Shown: positions 1-8,823 of the stretch, in pieces
Layout of the letters: every line of letters starts with the position of its first letter
Numbering within the stretch: position 1 is the first letter of the stretch
Origin: Bog-950 sp964615305
Lineage (GTDB): Bacteria; Bacteroidota; Bacteroidia; Chitinophagales; LD1
Reading direction: 5' to 3'
Assembly (NCBI GenBank): GCA_964615305.1
Contig: CAZTNA010000012.1
Location: forward strand, 1 to 64,000
Length of the DNA stretch: 64,000 bases
Program-made: the position numbers and the translations under genes
The notes under the pieces: model-generated
What the model was told of the DNA's origin: nothing
The model's input: only the letters and a program-made list of their open reading frames with translations
Database searches by the model: none

Positions 1-47
1 ACCTGCTGATTACAAATCAGCTGCTCTACCAACTGAGCTACTCGGGC
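1..47 (-). tRNA. tRNA-Thr (anticodon UGU), 3' part outside the window
   Basis: On the minus strand the 5' acceptor strand GCCCGAG, a normal D arm (GCTC...GAGC) and the anticodon arm GCTGA-TTTGTAA-TCAGC can be folded. Loop positions 34-36 read TGT, which decodes ACA (Thr). The T arm and 3' end lie beyond base 1. In many Bacteroidota a tRNA cluster including tRNA-Thr sits between hpf and tuf; finding hpf just upstream on the same strand fits that order, although the rest of the cluster is not visible here. Confidence 0.93.
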
Positions 48-189
48 AATTTTTTTTGATACCAAAATGCAATGAACTTCTACCGTTTTTCAAAAAACGG
101 AGCGCAAATCTAAACAGTTAATTGAATTTACAAAGGGCTGATTTGGGAGCTAAAACAGTGGGGTTTACATAGGTAAGTGTTATAAAAAA

Positions 190-215
190 GAAGCGGAAGT
201 TATGGCTTCCGCTTC
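190..215 (-). terminator. Rho-independent terminator of hpf
   Basis: A perfect 10-bp inverted repeat (GAAGCGGAAG / CTTCCGCTTC, 6-nt loop) begins 10 nt after the hpf stop. It is followed on the minus strand by a run of six T. It would separate hpf from the tRNA downstream. Confidence 0.85.
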
Positions 216-225
216 AGTTATGCTA

Positions 226-525
226 CTAATGTTCTTTTTGTTTTTCTTTTTGTTTTTTGAGTTGAGAGGCAAGGGTGTGAAAGGCCAAATCTGTACTCTC
301 TTCAAAAGTTTTGGCTGTTTTGGTTACAAAGAGTGTTTTACCCGGAACGTGCACTTTTATTTCTATAATCTTGTCTTTGATATTTTGGCGAGACTCCAGT
401 TTGAGAAAGACTTCGGTCTCTATTATTCTGTCGAAGAAGGTTTCGAGCTTTTGGAGTTTACGATTGATAAAGTCAACCAACTGCGCTGATGCATCGAAAT
501 GCACCGGATGAATTACTACGTTCAT
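226..525 (-). CDS. hpf: Ribosome hibernation-promoting factor, HPF/RaiA family, short form
   Basis: The 99-residue product has the single S30AE/HPF domain fold pattern: an N-terminal strand (MNVVIHPVHFDAS), a first helix rich in Leu and Lys, central strands with KDKIIEIKVHVPG, and a second helix ending in a Lys/Gln-rich tail. The family binds the 30S decoding region in slow growth and shuts down translation by promoting 100S or inactive 70S ribosomes. At 99 residues it lacks the C-terminal dimerisation domain of long HPF. It is followed by its own terminator and by tRNA-Thr on the same strand. The start is fixed by the first ATG in a well-conserved N-terminus. Confidence 0.9.
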   Translation of the reverse strand: MNVVIHPVHFDASAQLVDFINRKLQKLETFFDRIIETEVFLKLESRQNIKDKIIEIKVHVPGKTLFVTKTAKTFEESTDLAFHTLASQLKKQKEKQKEH

Positions 526-659
526 AAAGCGTGATTTTTAAAAGGTTAAGGAATACGATTACGTATATAAAGTAACGAAATAGTTGGGTGAATGTTGTAG
601 CCCGACAGTAAAAAAAATGTTATAAAGTTTCAACAAAAAATATTACTGTCCTTACCGCT

Positions 660-1877
660 TCAAAATGGGTGAATTTGTGCCTCTTTCGGTTTTATGATAG
701 CTGATACGGCTTGTTTGTTTTCTTTATGGGGCGCATGTGGTTGCCAGCCAAACAAAGCCAGCAAAATGAAAAATGAAACCACGTAAGCTACAGCCACATA
801 CCAACCATTCAACAACCAGTTTTTTACGCTTTTGGCTTCGGGGTATAAATTTGAGATGGCTACCCCTGCACTGCTGCCAAACCAAATCATGCTGCCGCCA
901 AAGCCAACAGTAAATGCTAACACACCCCAGTCGTAGCCACCTTGTGTAAGAGCTAATTTTGTAAGAGGAATGTTGTCGAACACACTGGAAACAATTCCTA
1001 ACCCAAAGGCCGTTTGCCAACTAGCGGCCGGCAGTTCATCTACGGGCATCATAGATGCACAGAGTACCAGTGCGAGCAGAAAAACAGTGCCGGGCAATGC
1101 GTGGCTAATTTCGCGCCATTCGGTTTGTATAATAAATGAACTTGCCAGTATAGCAACCCATACACCTAGAGCCGGAAATTCTAACCAAATGTTGGCGGCA
1201 ACTGCCCCTGCCAGTATCATGCCGCAGGCGGCTATTCGTTTCCAGCTAATGTGTGCGCCTTGAATTTCGTCTTTTAGTATGGGCTGGTGTTTATGCTGCT
1301 GCAGTGCTGCAGCTATGCCAAAGATGAAGAGTGCAGGAACTGCTGCTGCGTATGCATGTAACACATCGCGGGCATCTACTCCGTCTATCCACATCATGGT
1401 GGTGGTAGTGTCGCCTAGTACGCTTCCACTGCCGCCTGCATTGGCTGCTGCTACTATGCCCGCTAAAAAACCCATGTGCACTTTCTTTTTATACACTACG
1501 TGTGCTATACCTCCACCTATCATAGCTGCAGCTATGTTGTCGAGAAATGAGGAAAGGACAAAGACGAGTGCCAGTAGCAGAAAGCCTCCTTTCCAGTCAT
1601 TGGGCAGGTAGTGTGGTAGTTTGGCGGGCACTCCGCTGTGTTCGAAATGTTTGGCTAATATGGCAAAGCCCAAGAGTAACCCAAAGAGGTTGAGGAGGTC
1701 TTTCCATTCGTGCTGCAAATGGTGTAGCGCGTTGAAGTTGGTAAACAAAAATTTGTAACAGAGCACAGCGGCTAATCCTGCAAGGGCTACCTGCAGTGTG
1801 CGGTGGTGTAATACGGCTACGCCTACAAGCGTAAAGGCAAAAAGAATAAAGGCAAAATCTACTCCGAAAAATGTCAT
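660..1877 (-). CDS. NhaD-type Na+/H+ antiporter (ion transporter superfamily)
   Basis: A 405-residue polytopic inner-membrane protein with about ten hydrophobic segments. It has the two-fold repeat motifs of the ArsB/NhaD superfamily: SSFLDN at 109-114 with its pseudo-symmetric partner SSVFDNIP at 297-304, and the paired Gly/Thr-rich loops AANAGGSGSVLGDTTTT at 144-160 and GFGGSMIWFGSSAG at 325-338. The Asp of each FLDN/VFDN motif is the expected ion-binding residue. Family members exchange Na+ or Li+ for protons and help with pH and salt homeostasis. It appears monocistronic. Substrate is assigned from family resemblance only; a citrate/dicarboxylate or arsenite role is less likely from the motifs. 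Confidence 0.8.
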   Translation of the reverse strand: MTFFGVDFAFILFAFTLVGVAVLHHRTLQVALAGLAAVLCYKFLFTNFNALHHLQHEWKDLLNLFGLLLGFAILAKHFEHSGVPAKLPHYLPNDWKGGFLLLALVFVLSSFLDNIAAAMIGGGIAHVVYKKKVHMGFLAGIVAAANAGGSGSVLGDTTTTMMWIDGVDARDVLHAYAAAVPALFIFGIAAALQQHKHQPILKDEIQGAHISWKRIAACGMILAGAVAANIWLEFPALGVWVAILASSFIIQTEWREISHALPGTVFLLALVLCASMMPVDELPAASWQTAFGLGIVSSVFDNIPLTKLALTQGGYDWGVLAFTVGFGGSMIWFGSSAGVAISNLYPEAKSVKNWLLNGWYVAVAYVVSFFILLALFGWQPHAPHKENKQAVSAIIKPKEAQIHPF

Positions 1878-1946
1878 GAGTGCAAAATAGAAACCTTGTA
1901 GGTTTTTTGAAATAAGTAACTACAAAGCCTTATTGATGTTAAACGC

Positions 1947-3221
1947 CTATACGGCTAAAGAACCAGCCGGGGTAAGTCTTAGTTCGTTTCGGTAAAAATA
2001 TAATGCTATGGCAGTGGTAACAGTAAAGTAAACGGCTACGGTCATTCCGTTTATGTGCAAGGTTTTGTGCAAGCCAAACCAGTCGCCCTGCTGTAGGCTG
2101 AAAATAATGATAGCCACTGTTACCAGTACCATACTCAGTATGCCGTATTGTTTTTTATCGAGTAGTGCGGTAAAGCCAAAAATGGCCATCATAAGAAATG
2201 TACCATTAATCAAAGCATCGGTGCGGGTAATTTCGCCAAAGCGGTAGAACAGAAAACTAAGCAGCAAAAAAATAACGAAGATATGGATAACACTAAACGC
2301 CCGAAACCAGTTGCTGTAAACGGGGTTGTATTTTTTTAATTCAGTCATTTTAGAAATGGTAAACAGCGGGTATTTTTTTTCTACATCGGCAGGGCGCCAG
2401 CCGGTGGGCATATACCAAACCCGAAATTTATCAGCTGTGTTTTCTGTATGCCAGGCATCTTTAATTATTTGCCAGAGGTGTTTGTAGTTAATAATAAAGG
2501 GGTTCCAGGTTTGTGCAGGTCTTCGCATACCATACACACAAGGTTCGGTGTCCAGTTCTTGCTGAAATGTGCCAAACCATTTGTCCCACACAATAAAAAT
2601 CTGGCTGTAGTTTTTATCCATGTAAATATCGTTCATGGCATGGTGCACGCGATGGTGCGATGGTGTAACCAGTATGTGTTCTAAAAACCCAAGCCGGTTA
2701 ATGTATTTAGTGTGATACCAAAACTGGCTGAACAAATGTATAGGCCCAACCAGCGCTAACACTTCGCCCGGTATGCCGATAACGGCTAACGGCAGCATAA
2801 GAAAGGTATAGATATTGGTAAGCACTGAAATTTGCTGGCGCAAGGCACAGGGCAGGTTAAACTCTTCGCTGCTGTGGTGTATAATGTGGTGGTTCCAGAA
2901 AAAATTTATGCGGTGCTGCAGGCGGTGTGTCCAGTAGCCCGTAAAGTCCATAAACACAAAGGTGATAATGTATGGCCACACACTTGACTTGTTCCAGGTA
3001 ATTAGTTGCAGGTGTTCTACCAGCCACGGGTACGAGAGAATAACCAAACTAATGCCCAGTGTTGATTTTAAAATATTGGTCATGCCGGAGGTTAAACTGC
3101 TAACAGCATCTATTACATTGTGGTCATCACTTTTGTACCACCATCCCCAAAAAATTTCGACCAGTATAAGAAGTAGAAAAATGGGCATAGCCACCAGCAG
3201 CATGTTTCCGTAAGAGTTCAT
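1947..3221 (-). CDS. Membrane fatty acid hydroxylase/sterol desaturase family, alkylglycerol-monooxygenase-like
   Basis: A 424-residue integral membrane protein. Four TM segments in the first 170 residues frame the di-iron histidine clusters HRLQH (99-103), HHIIHHS (111-117), a single H170 in FWYHTKY, and TPSHHRVHHA (187-196). This spacing defines the FA_hydroxylase family. The extra C-terminal hydrophobic domain (about 305-415) and overall length resemble alkylglycerol monooxygenase (TMEM195-type) rather than short sterol desaturases of about 250-300 residues. The expected reaction is O2-dependent hydroxylation of a lipid, possibly cleaving ether lipids. The neighbouring antiporter gives no functional hint. 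Family assignment is firm; the substrate is inferred. Confidence 0.78.
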   Translation of the reverse strand: MNSYGNMLLVAMPIFLLLILVEIFWGWWYKSDDHNVIDAVSSLTSGMTNILKSTLGISLVILSYPWLVEHLQLITWNKSSVWPYIITFVFMDFTGYWTHRLQHRINFFWNHHIIHHSSEEFNLPCALRQQISVLTNIYTFLMLPLAVIGIPGEVLALVGPIHLFSQFWYHTKYINRLGFLEHILVTPSHHRVHHAMNDIYMDKNYSQIFIVWDKWFGTFQQELDTEPCVYGMRRPAQTWNPFIINYKHLWQIIKDAWHTENTADKFRVWYMPTGWRPADVEKKYPLFTISKMTELKKYNPVYSNWFRAFSVIHIFVIFLLLSFLFYRFGEITRTDALINGTFLMMAIFGFTALLDKKQYGILSMVLVTVAIIIFSLQQGDWFGLHKTLHINGMTVAVYFTVTTAIALYFYRNELRLTPAGSLAV

Positions 3222-3276
3222 AAGTGAGTTATTTTTTTTGTTGAAGCCAAAGTAAAGTATTCAGTCGGGTTTGTGT

Positions 3277-3942
3277 TTAAGCAGTACACCCCGCCTTTTG
3301 CAGCACCGAAATACCTGTGGCAGTTGGTTTAAACTTCTGCCATCCATCGCGCTCAATCAGCCCTCGTTTTTTCAACGACATTATATACTTGCCCAGCCCA
3401 TCGCCCGATAGCCCTGTTAGTTTCCGCAACTCCGGATAAGCCCCACTGCCTTTGTTGTGAAAGTGTATAAGCAGTTTGGCGGCATTTGTAATAGCTTCAA
3501 ACCTTACCTTATTAAATCCGTTGTTTTTTAAAAAAGAGTAAACCCTGGTTATGTTGTCATCATTCAGCGGTACAAAAACGGGCAGGGGTGCCATTACTTC
3601 GGTTTTGCCATTCCCTTTTTCGGAAATGGGCTCCTCAACGTTGGTTTTGCCGTTATCGTTTTCTGCCATGGAATTACCCATGTTAGTTTTGCCATTACCA
3701 TTTTCTGCCATGGAATACCCGACAATAGTTTTGCCGTTATTATTTTCTGCAATGGAATTTGCAACGTTAGTATTTCCATTGTTATTTTCTGCAATGGCAT
3801 ACTCATTATTAGTTCTGCCATTACCACTTTCAACAACGGCAATACAATGCTTTAGATACTGATTTTGCTCTAATAAAACCGTAATAATTTGGTTTAAGCG
3901 GGCATTCTCTGTTTTAAGGGCGGCAATTTCATGTTCGAGCAT
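3277..3942 (-). CDS. Winged-helix-like protein with 14-residue tandem repeats
   Basis: The 221-residue product has three parts. Residues 1-35 look like a short coiled coil (MLEHEIAALKTENARLNQII). Residues 41-122 hold five full 14-residue repeats and a partial sixth, consensus NGKTNVxxSMAENx. Residues 128-218 resemble a DNA-binding winged helix, with YPELRKLTGLSGDGLGKYI as a plausible recognition region followed by a KKRGLIERDG wing. I do not recognise a named family for the whole protein. It is transcribed divergently from the TPR histidine kinase (154-nt gap to that ATG), so it could be a regulator of that gene, but nothing direct shows this. The repeats make it a candidate for length variation between strains. 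Confidence 0.65.
   Translation of the reverse strand: MLEHEIAALKTENARLNQIITVLLEQNQYLKHCIAVVESGNGRTNNEYAIAENNNGNTNVANSIAENNNGKTIVGYSMAENGNGKTNMGNSMAENDNGKTNVEEPISEKGNGKTEVMAPLPVFVPLNDDNITRVYSFLKNNGFNKVRFEAITNAAKLLIHFHNKGSGAYPELRKLTGLSGDGLGKYIMSLKKRGLIERDGWQKFKPTATGISVLQKAGCTA
3577..3822 (-). repeat. 42-bp coding tandem repeat, five full units plus a partial unit
   Basis: Each unit encodes 14 residues starting NG(K/R/N)T and ending (S/A)(I/M)AEN or a variant. The units start at codons 41, 55, 69, 83, 97 and 111 of the winged-helix protein. They differ by substitutions but keep the 42-bp register, so copy-number change would keep the reading frame. Confidence 0.9.
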
Positions 3943-4096
3943 GGCAATAATTATTTAAACGAAGCTAAAAAATATACCGGTATTTGCCAGCCCCGTAACG
4001 TATTCTTCGGTTAAAATTTTGGCTGCACCTAAAACTGTTATGTGCCTGAATCTTTTGTGGCCCAAACTCGTAGTACTTTTTTTACCGGTACTTATT

Positions 4097-5893
4097 ATGA
4101 ACAACACTCTCGAGCAAGCAGAAAGTATAGAGCCGCTTATACAACAAGCTGAAAATTTTATAGAGCGCAGAAACCCCGAAGGCTTGCAACTGGCCGAGCG
4201 GGTTATGCAAATGGCTACCCAAAGCGGCAACCCCTGCCACTATGCTTCGGCTAAATACATACTGGCTTTTTACAACTGCTTAGTGGCCAACGACTACGAC
4301 AAAGCCACTGAACTATGCCACGAAGCCCTGCAAAAAATTGAGGAAAACGAAATGGGCGAAGTGGCGTACAAAATTTACATGGTGCTGGGCAACTCGTTTC
4401 AAATGAAAGGCGAACTGTTTTCGGCACAGGAAAGTTACATGCAGGGGCTTAAACAACTCGAAGCCCGCGCTCAACAACTTACCCCCCGCGAAAAAGGTTT
4501 TTTGGGTTCTTTTTACTACAACGTATCGCTGCTGCTCAGCACTTCGCAGCTAAAAATAAACAGCGAAGCATACCTCGAAAATGCCATTGCTATTTTTAGT
4601 GAACTTGAAAGCTGGTTTAAACTTTCGAAATGTTATGTAGCCTATGCCGGTGTTTTTGAAACCAAAAAAGAATACCATAAGGCCATTGACATACTCTTTA
4701 AAGCTTTAGAGTTAGACGAACGCATAAATGATGCTTACAGCATAGCCCTGTCTAAAGCCAACCTGGGCATATTGCACCTACGCATACTCGACTACACCAG
4801 CGCCTTTGTGTACCTCAACGATGCGCTCGGCTACTACTCTGCCAATAATATGATGTATGAAAAAGCCATGGTAAAAGTAAACCTGGGCGAAACTCTTTTT
4901 GTAAACGGAAAAACAAACGATGGTATAGCTGAACTGCTACAAGCCGAAGAACTGTTTGCACAACTCGACAACAAACGCGAGCTGTCAAACATTTACGAAA
5001 TGCTGGCAAAATTTATGGCGCAAACCGGCCACCACACCACCGCTTACAACTATCAGTTAAAATACACCGACTGCCTCAAATACTTTTTTGACATAGAAAA
5101 AACCAACGCGCTTACCCGTGCCAAAAAAGAATTTGAAACCGAGCAGAAAGAAAAAGAAGCCGTTCTGCTAAAACATAAAAACAACGAAATTAAACAGTAC
5201 GTACACAAGCTCGAAAACTCTAACAACCAACTAAAACAGTTTGCCCACGTAGCCAGCCACGACCTGCGCGAACCACTGCGTATGATTACCTCTTACATGG
5301 GCTTGCTCAAAAAGAGTTTAAGCGGAAGCATGAGTGCACAGCAAACCGAGTTTGTAAACTTTGCGGTAGATGGCGCCAAACGTATGGATCTGCTCATTGT
5401 TGATTTGCTTCGCTTAGCCAAAGTAGATGCCAACCCAAAAATTGAAACAGTGCGCTTGCAAAGTGTAGTAGAAGAAATAAAACTAAACCTTGACACCCTG
5501 CTGAAAGAAAAAAATGCGGTGGTCATAGTTTCGCCACTACCCGAAATAATGGCCGACCGCACACAAATGCTTCAGGTGTTTCAAAACCTAATTGGCAACG
5601 GCATAAAGTATAATGAAAACGCACAGCCTACCATAAAAGTAAAATGTACTAACCATAAAAACGAACTCGAAATTACCATTGCCGACAATGGCATTGGTAT
5701 TCCTGAATCGTACCGCGAAAGGGTGTTTCAGATTTTTCAACGGGTGCAAACCGCCAAACAATACTCCGGCTCAGGCATAGGGCTGGCTATTTGTAAAAAA
5801 ATAATTGATGGCATGAACGGCCGCATATCTATACTCGATAATCCATCGGGCGGCACGGTGTTTAAAATTGTATTGCCGGCCATGGCTGCTTAG
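4097..5893 (+). CDS. TPR-containing sensor histidine kinase (cytoplasmic, orphan)
   Basis: The product has an N-terminal helical TPR region (about 350 residues; repeats with A-rich helices such as KAIDILFKALELDE), then a coiled coil, then a HisKA/HATPase_c core. The H box FAHVASHDLREPL has its phospho-acceptor His at bases 5258-5260. The N box FQNLIGNGIKYNE, G1 box ADNGIGIP and G2 box GSGIGLAICKKI follow. No convincing TM segment exists downstream of this start, so sensing is probably intracellular through the TPRs. An open frame continues upstream to TTG at 4019 and ATG at 4040; I prefer ATG 4097 (MNNTLEQAES) because the extra residues are not TPR-like. No response regulator is adjacent. Its stop overlaps the convergent dsbD stop by 4 nt. 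Confidence 0.85.
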   Translation: MNNTLEQAESIEPLIQQAENFIERRNPEGLQLAERVMQMATQSGNPCHYASAKYILAFYNCLVANDYDKATELCHEALQKIEENEMGEVAYKIYMVLGNSFQMKGELFSAQESYMQGLKQLEARAQQLTPREKGFLGSFYYNVSLLLSTSQLKINSEAYLENAIAIFSELESWFKLSKCYVAYAGVFETKKEYHKAIDILFKALELDERINDAYSIALSKANLGILHLRILDYTSAFVYLNDALGYYSANNMMYEKAMVKVNLGETLFVNGKTNDGIAELLQAEELFAQLDNKRELSNIYEMLAKFMAQTGHHTTAYNYQLKYTDCLKYFFDIEKTNALTRAKKEFETEQKEKEAVLLKHKNNEIKQYVHKLENSNNQLKQFAHVASHDLREPLRMITSYMGLLKKSLSGSMSAQQTEFVNFAVDGAKRMDLLIVDLLRLAKVDANPKIETVRLQSVVEEIKLNLDTLLKEKNAVVIVSPLPEIMADRTQMLQVFQNLIGNGIKYNENAQPTIKVKCTNHKNELEITIADNGIGIPESYRERVFQIFQRVQTAKQYSGSGIGLAICKKIIDGMNGRISILDNPSGGTVFKIVLPAMAA

Positions 5894-7923
5894 TTAGTCA
5901 TTTGCTTAAAAGCTGTTTCGCCACAATCTAAGTACGCCACGTATTCCCTAACATCGGGCGTGTAGCCGCGGGGCGATGCCAGCAGTTTTTCATCGGGCGA
6001 CACAAGCACATAGTATGGCTGTGTGTTAGCGCCAAAATATTTTGCCTGCATTTCGCTGTACTTATTACCCAGCGTGCGTATTTTTTTACCCTGAAATACT
6101 TCGCTGATGTGTTGCTCATTTTCGGGTAATTCTTTTTTATCATCTACATACAGCGACACCACCACATACTTTTCGGTCAGCCGTTTCATTACTTCCACAT
6201 CGGGCCACACGTTCTCTTCCATTTTGCGGCAGTTTACACAAGCCCAACCCGTAAAGTCAATCATCAGCGGTTTGTTTTCGGCTTTGGCTTTGGCAAGTGC
6301 GGTTTCGTAGTCGTTCAAAATAGGTTCAACTGCCGATTCGGTTTTCTGCAACGAATAAAATTTTGGTGGAGGAAAACCGCTGAAAAGATTTAAGTCGTTT
6401 CCGGGTATGCCGTACGCAGTGTAAATTACAAACAACAGGGCAAGGCCTGCAAAACCCAATCGCACAGGCGAAAATTTTTGAACAGGTGAATCGTGCGGAA
6501 ATTTCAACTTGCCAATGAGGTAGGCAAACATGCCCAAGCCCAACAACACCCACAGCACCAAAAAAACTTCGCGCTTTAAAATACCCCAATGCGCTACCAA
6601 ATCGGCATTGCTCAAAAACTTAACAGCAAATATCAGTTCAATAAATCCAAGAATAACTTTTACTGAATTAAGCCAGCCACCACTCTTTGGCAGCGATTTC
6701 ATCATGTTCGGAAAAAGGGCAAACAAACCAAACGGTAGTGCCAGCGCAAAGCCAAAAGAGGTCATACCCGCTACCAGATTCAATTTACCGTTAGCTGAAC
6801 TAAGTGCCCCAACCAGCAAAGATCCGATAATAGGCCCCGTACAGCTAAACGAAACTATAGCGAGTGTAAGCGCCATAAAAAATATTCCAATCAAGCCACC
6901 TACGTTCGAAGCTGAGTCGGCTTTGTTGGCAATAAAGCTCGGCAGTTGAATTTCGTAGTATCCGAAAAACGAAAAAGCAAACACCACAAAAATGATAAAG
7001 AAGAAAACGTTGAGAGGCGCACCGGTTGAAATTTCGTTGAGTGTATCGGGTGAAATATTGAACAACAAAAACGGAACCGCCAGCAGAAAATAGATAAACA
7101 CAATGCAGAAACCATAAAAAAACGCTTCAAACTTTCCTTTGGTTTTGCTTTCGCTGCGCTTGGTAAAAAACGAAACCGTGAGGGGTATCATAGGAAAAAC
7201 ACAAGGGGTAACAAGTGCTACCAAACCACCAATAAAACCGAGAATAATTATGGCAAACAAACTTTTGTCATCGGTGTTGGTTTCGCCACCGCAGTTGCTC
7301 ATAGGTTCACCAAAGCGATTAGCCGAAGCTGCGCTTACTATGGCTTGTACCGAATCATTGGTTATTTGCTGTTGAATAACGGCTTGCACGGCTGAGTCGA
7401 ACTGTAGTTTTTCAGCAGCACCTTGTGTGTTATCTACTTCCGTTTTTTTTTGAGGCTCGGCTGTTACTGTAAGATCAAAGTCAAACTCAACTAAGTCGGG
7501 AGGCAGGCAGGCTTTATCATCGCAGGCCATAAACTCTAAAGTTCCTTTCAGTTTGGTGTCTTTCAGCACTTTTACTTTTTGCTCAATGGTGAGGTCATGC
7601 TCAAAATATTTGAGATCCATATCAAACACAGGGTCGTGTCCACTATGTACTTTACTTCCTTTTTCCGTTGGCTTGCCAAGCAGCTGAATATTCTTGTTGT
7701 CTTTATCAAGTGTAAGCAAAGTAGGCACCGGGCCTCCTTCGCCAATAAACTGTGAATACGTGTGCCAAATGCCGTCAATCTTTGCGGTAAATACCAGTTT
7801 GTACTCAGCATTTCCCAATGCCTCGGCTTTCCATGTCCATGTTACCGGTGTTACAATTTGAGCAAAGGAAAAATTTGCAGATAGCAAAAACAGGGCAACT
7901 ACAGAGACAACAACCTTCTTCAT
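5890..7923 (-). CDS. dsbD: Thiol:disulfide interchange protein DsbD
   Basis: A 677-residue protein with the full three-part DsbD architecture. A signal peptide (1-21) is followed by the periplasmic alpha domain, whose cysteine pair is C134/C139 (MACDDKACLPP). The central eight-TM domain carries its redox cysteines C241 (TPCVFPMIPLT) and C361 (FSCTGPIIGSLL). The C-terminal thioredoxin domain carries the CVNC motif at 562-565. DsbD moves electrons from cytoplasmic thioredoxin across the inner membrane to reduce periplasmic disulfides, for example in cytochrome c maturation. All six expected cysteines are present. A TTTG/TAnnTTCG promoter lies upstream, and it is convergent with the histidine kinase gene. 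Confidence 0.93.
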   Translation of the reverse strand: MKKVVVSVVALFLLSANFSFAQIVTPVTWTWKAEALGNAEYKLVFTAKIDGIWHTYSQFIGEGGPVPTLLTLDKDNKNIQLLGKPTEKGSKVHSGHDPVFDMDLKYFEHDLTIEQKVKVLKDTKLKGTLEFMACDDKACLPPDLVEFDFDLTVTAEPQKKTEVDNTQGAAEKLQFDSAVQAVIQQQITNDSVQAIVSAASANRFGEPMSNCGGETNTDDKSLFAIIILGFIGGLVALVTPCVFPMIPLTVSFFTKRSESKTKGKFEAFFYGFCIVFIYFLLAVPFLLFNISPDTLNEISTGAPLNVFFFIIFVVFAFSFFGYYEIQLPSFIANKADSASNVGGLIGIFFMALTLAIVSFSCTGPIIGSLLVGALSSANGKLNLVAGMTSFGFALALPFGLFALFPNMMKSLPKSGGWLNSVKVILGFIELIFAVKFLSNADLVAHWGILKREVFLVLWVLLGLGMFAYLIGKLKFPHDSPVQKFSPVRLGFAGLALLFVIYTAYGIPGNDLNLFSGFPPPKFYSLQKTESAVEPILNDYETALAKAKAENKPLMIDFTGWACVNCRKMEENVWPDVEVMKRLTEKYVVVSLYVDDKKELPENEQHISEVFQGKKIRTLGNKYSEMQAKYFGANTQPYYVLVSPDEKLLASPRGYTPDVREYVAYLDCGETAFKQMTN

Positions 7924-7947
7924 TCCAATTCAATTTTTATACGCTGA

Positions 7948-7976
7948 CGAAAATAGAAGAATAACCCTTGGGCAAA
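7948..7976 (-). promoter_or_regulatory. Bacteroidota-type promoter of dsbD
   Basis: On the minus strand TTTG (complement of 7973-7976) is followed after 17 nt by TATTTTCG (7955-7948), one mismatch from the Bacteroidota -33/-7 consensus TTTG...TAnnTTTG. It lies 25 nt upstream of the dsbD ATG. Confidence 0.45.
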
Positions 7977-8088
7977 AACGAGTTTGCCTTTTTTGGCAAC
8001 ATACTTCTGTATAACAGCCATACATAAACAACATGCTACAAACATCTGCCGAATAATGAATCGAAAGAAAATTTTTCATCTTGCCTGC

Positions 8089-8820
8089 ATGAATCAGTTC
8101 GAAGACAAAGTGGTGATTATTACGGGTGGTTCTGCGGGCATTGGCGCTGCAGCAGTAAAATTGTTTATTGAAAAAGGCGCGAAAGTAGCTGCCTGGGACA
8201 TAAAAGAACCAGACAAGAGTGAGCGGCTGGGGCTAGGCAACAAGTACATTTTTCAGCACGTAAACGTTGCGAAGTTTGAAGAAGTAGAGAGGGCAAGTGC
8301 CGAAGCGGTAAAGCACTTTGGCAAAATAGATATACTGATAAACAACGCTGGTATTACCCGCGATGCATCACTGCAAAAAATGACGCTCGAAAACTGGCAA
8401 CAAGTAATAGACGTGAACCTTACCGGTGTTTTTAACTGCACTAAAGCAGTTTCTGCTATTATGATGCAGAATAATTACGGGCGAATAATCAACACATCGT
8501 CTATAGTTGGTTTATATGGAAACTACGGTCAATCTAACTATGCCGCTGCTAAGGCGGGTATTATCGGCTTAACTAAAACATGGGCACGTGAATTAGGCAA
8601 ATACAATATTACCGTTAACGCAGTAGCACCGGGTTTTATTGCCACCGACATGATAGCCACCATGCCGCAAAAAGTAGTGGATATGCTCCGTGAGAAAGTG
8701 CCCTTAAAAAAGCTTGGAACTCCCTTTGATGTTGCCAACTGCTATGCATTTTTAGCAAGCAATAATGCACAGTTTATATCCGGTGCAGTGATTAGTATAG
8801 ATGGCGGTTTAACTCTTTAA
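8089..8820 (+). CDS. Short-chain dehydrogenase/reductase, FabG-like
   Basis: From ATG 8089 the 243-residue product is a classical SDR. It shows the NADP-binding TGGSAGIG at 12-19, NNAG at 85-88, catalytic S138, Y151 and K155 (Y-x3-K), and the VAPGFIATDM loop. It resembles 3-oxoacyl-ACP or acetoacetyl-CoA reductases. ATGs further upstream (8056) and an open frame from 7984 exist, but the extra residues do not match SDRs. Only 3 nt separate its stop from the steroid-reductase-like gene, so the two are probably co-transcribed and may act on the same lipid. Exact substrate is unknown. Confidence 0.85.
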   Translation: MNQFEDKVVIITGGSAGIGAAAVKLFIEKGAKVAAWDIKEPDKSERLGLGNKYIFQHVNVAKFEEVERASAEAVKHFGKIDILINNAGITRDASLQKMTLENWQQVIDVNLTGVFNCTKAVSAIMMQNNYGRIINTSSIVGLYGNYGQSNYAAAKAGIIGLTKTWARELGKYNITVNAVAPGFIATDMIATMPQKVVDMLREKVPLKKLGTPFDVANCYAFLASNNAQFISGAVISIDGGLTL

Positions 8821-8823
8821 AGT

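Noticed and set aside
1279..1611. Open frame opposite the antiporter
   Set aside because: Antisense shadow of a well-conserved gene with no recognisable product.
3551..3862. Repeat-bearing open frame opposite the 14-residue repeat protein
   Set aside because: It simply reads the same 42-bp repeats on the other strand; the minus-strand frame has domains at both ends and normal length.
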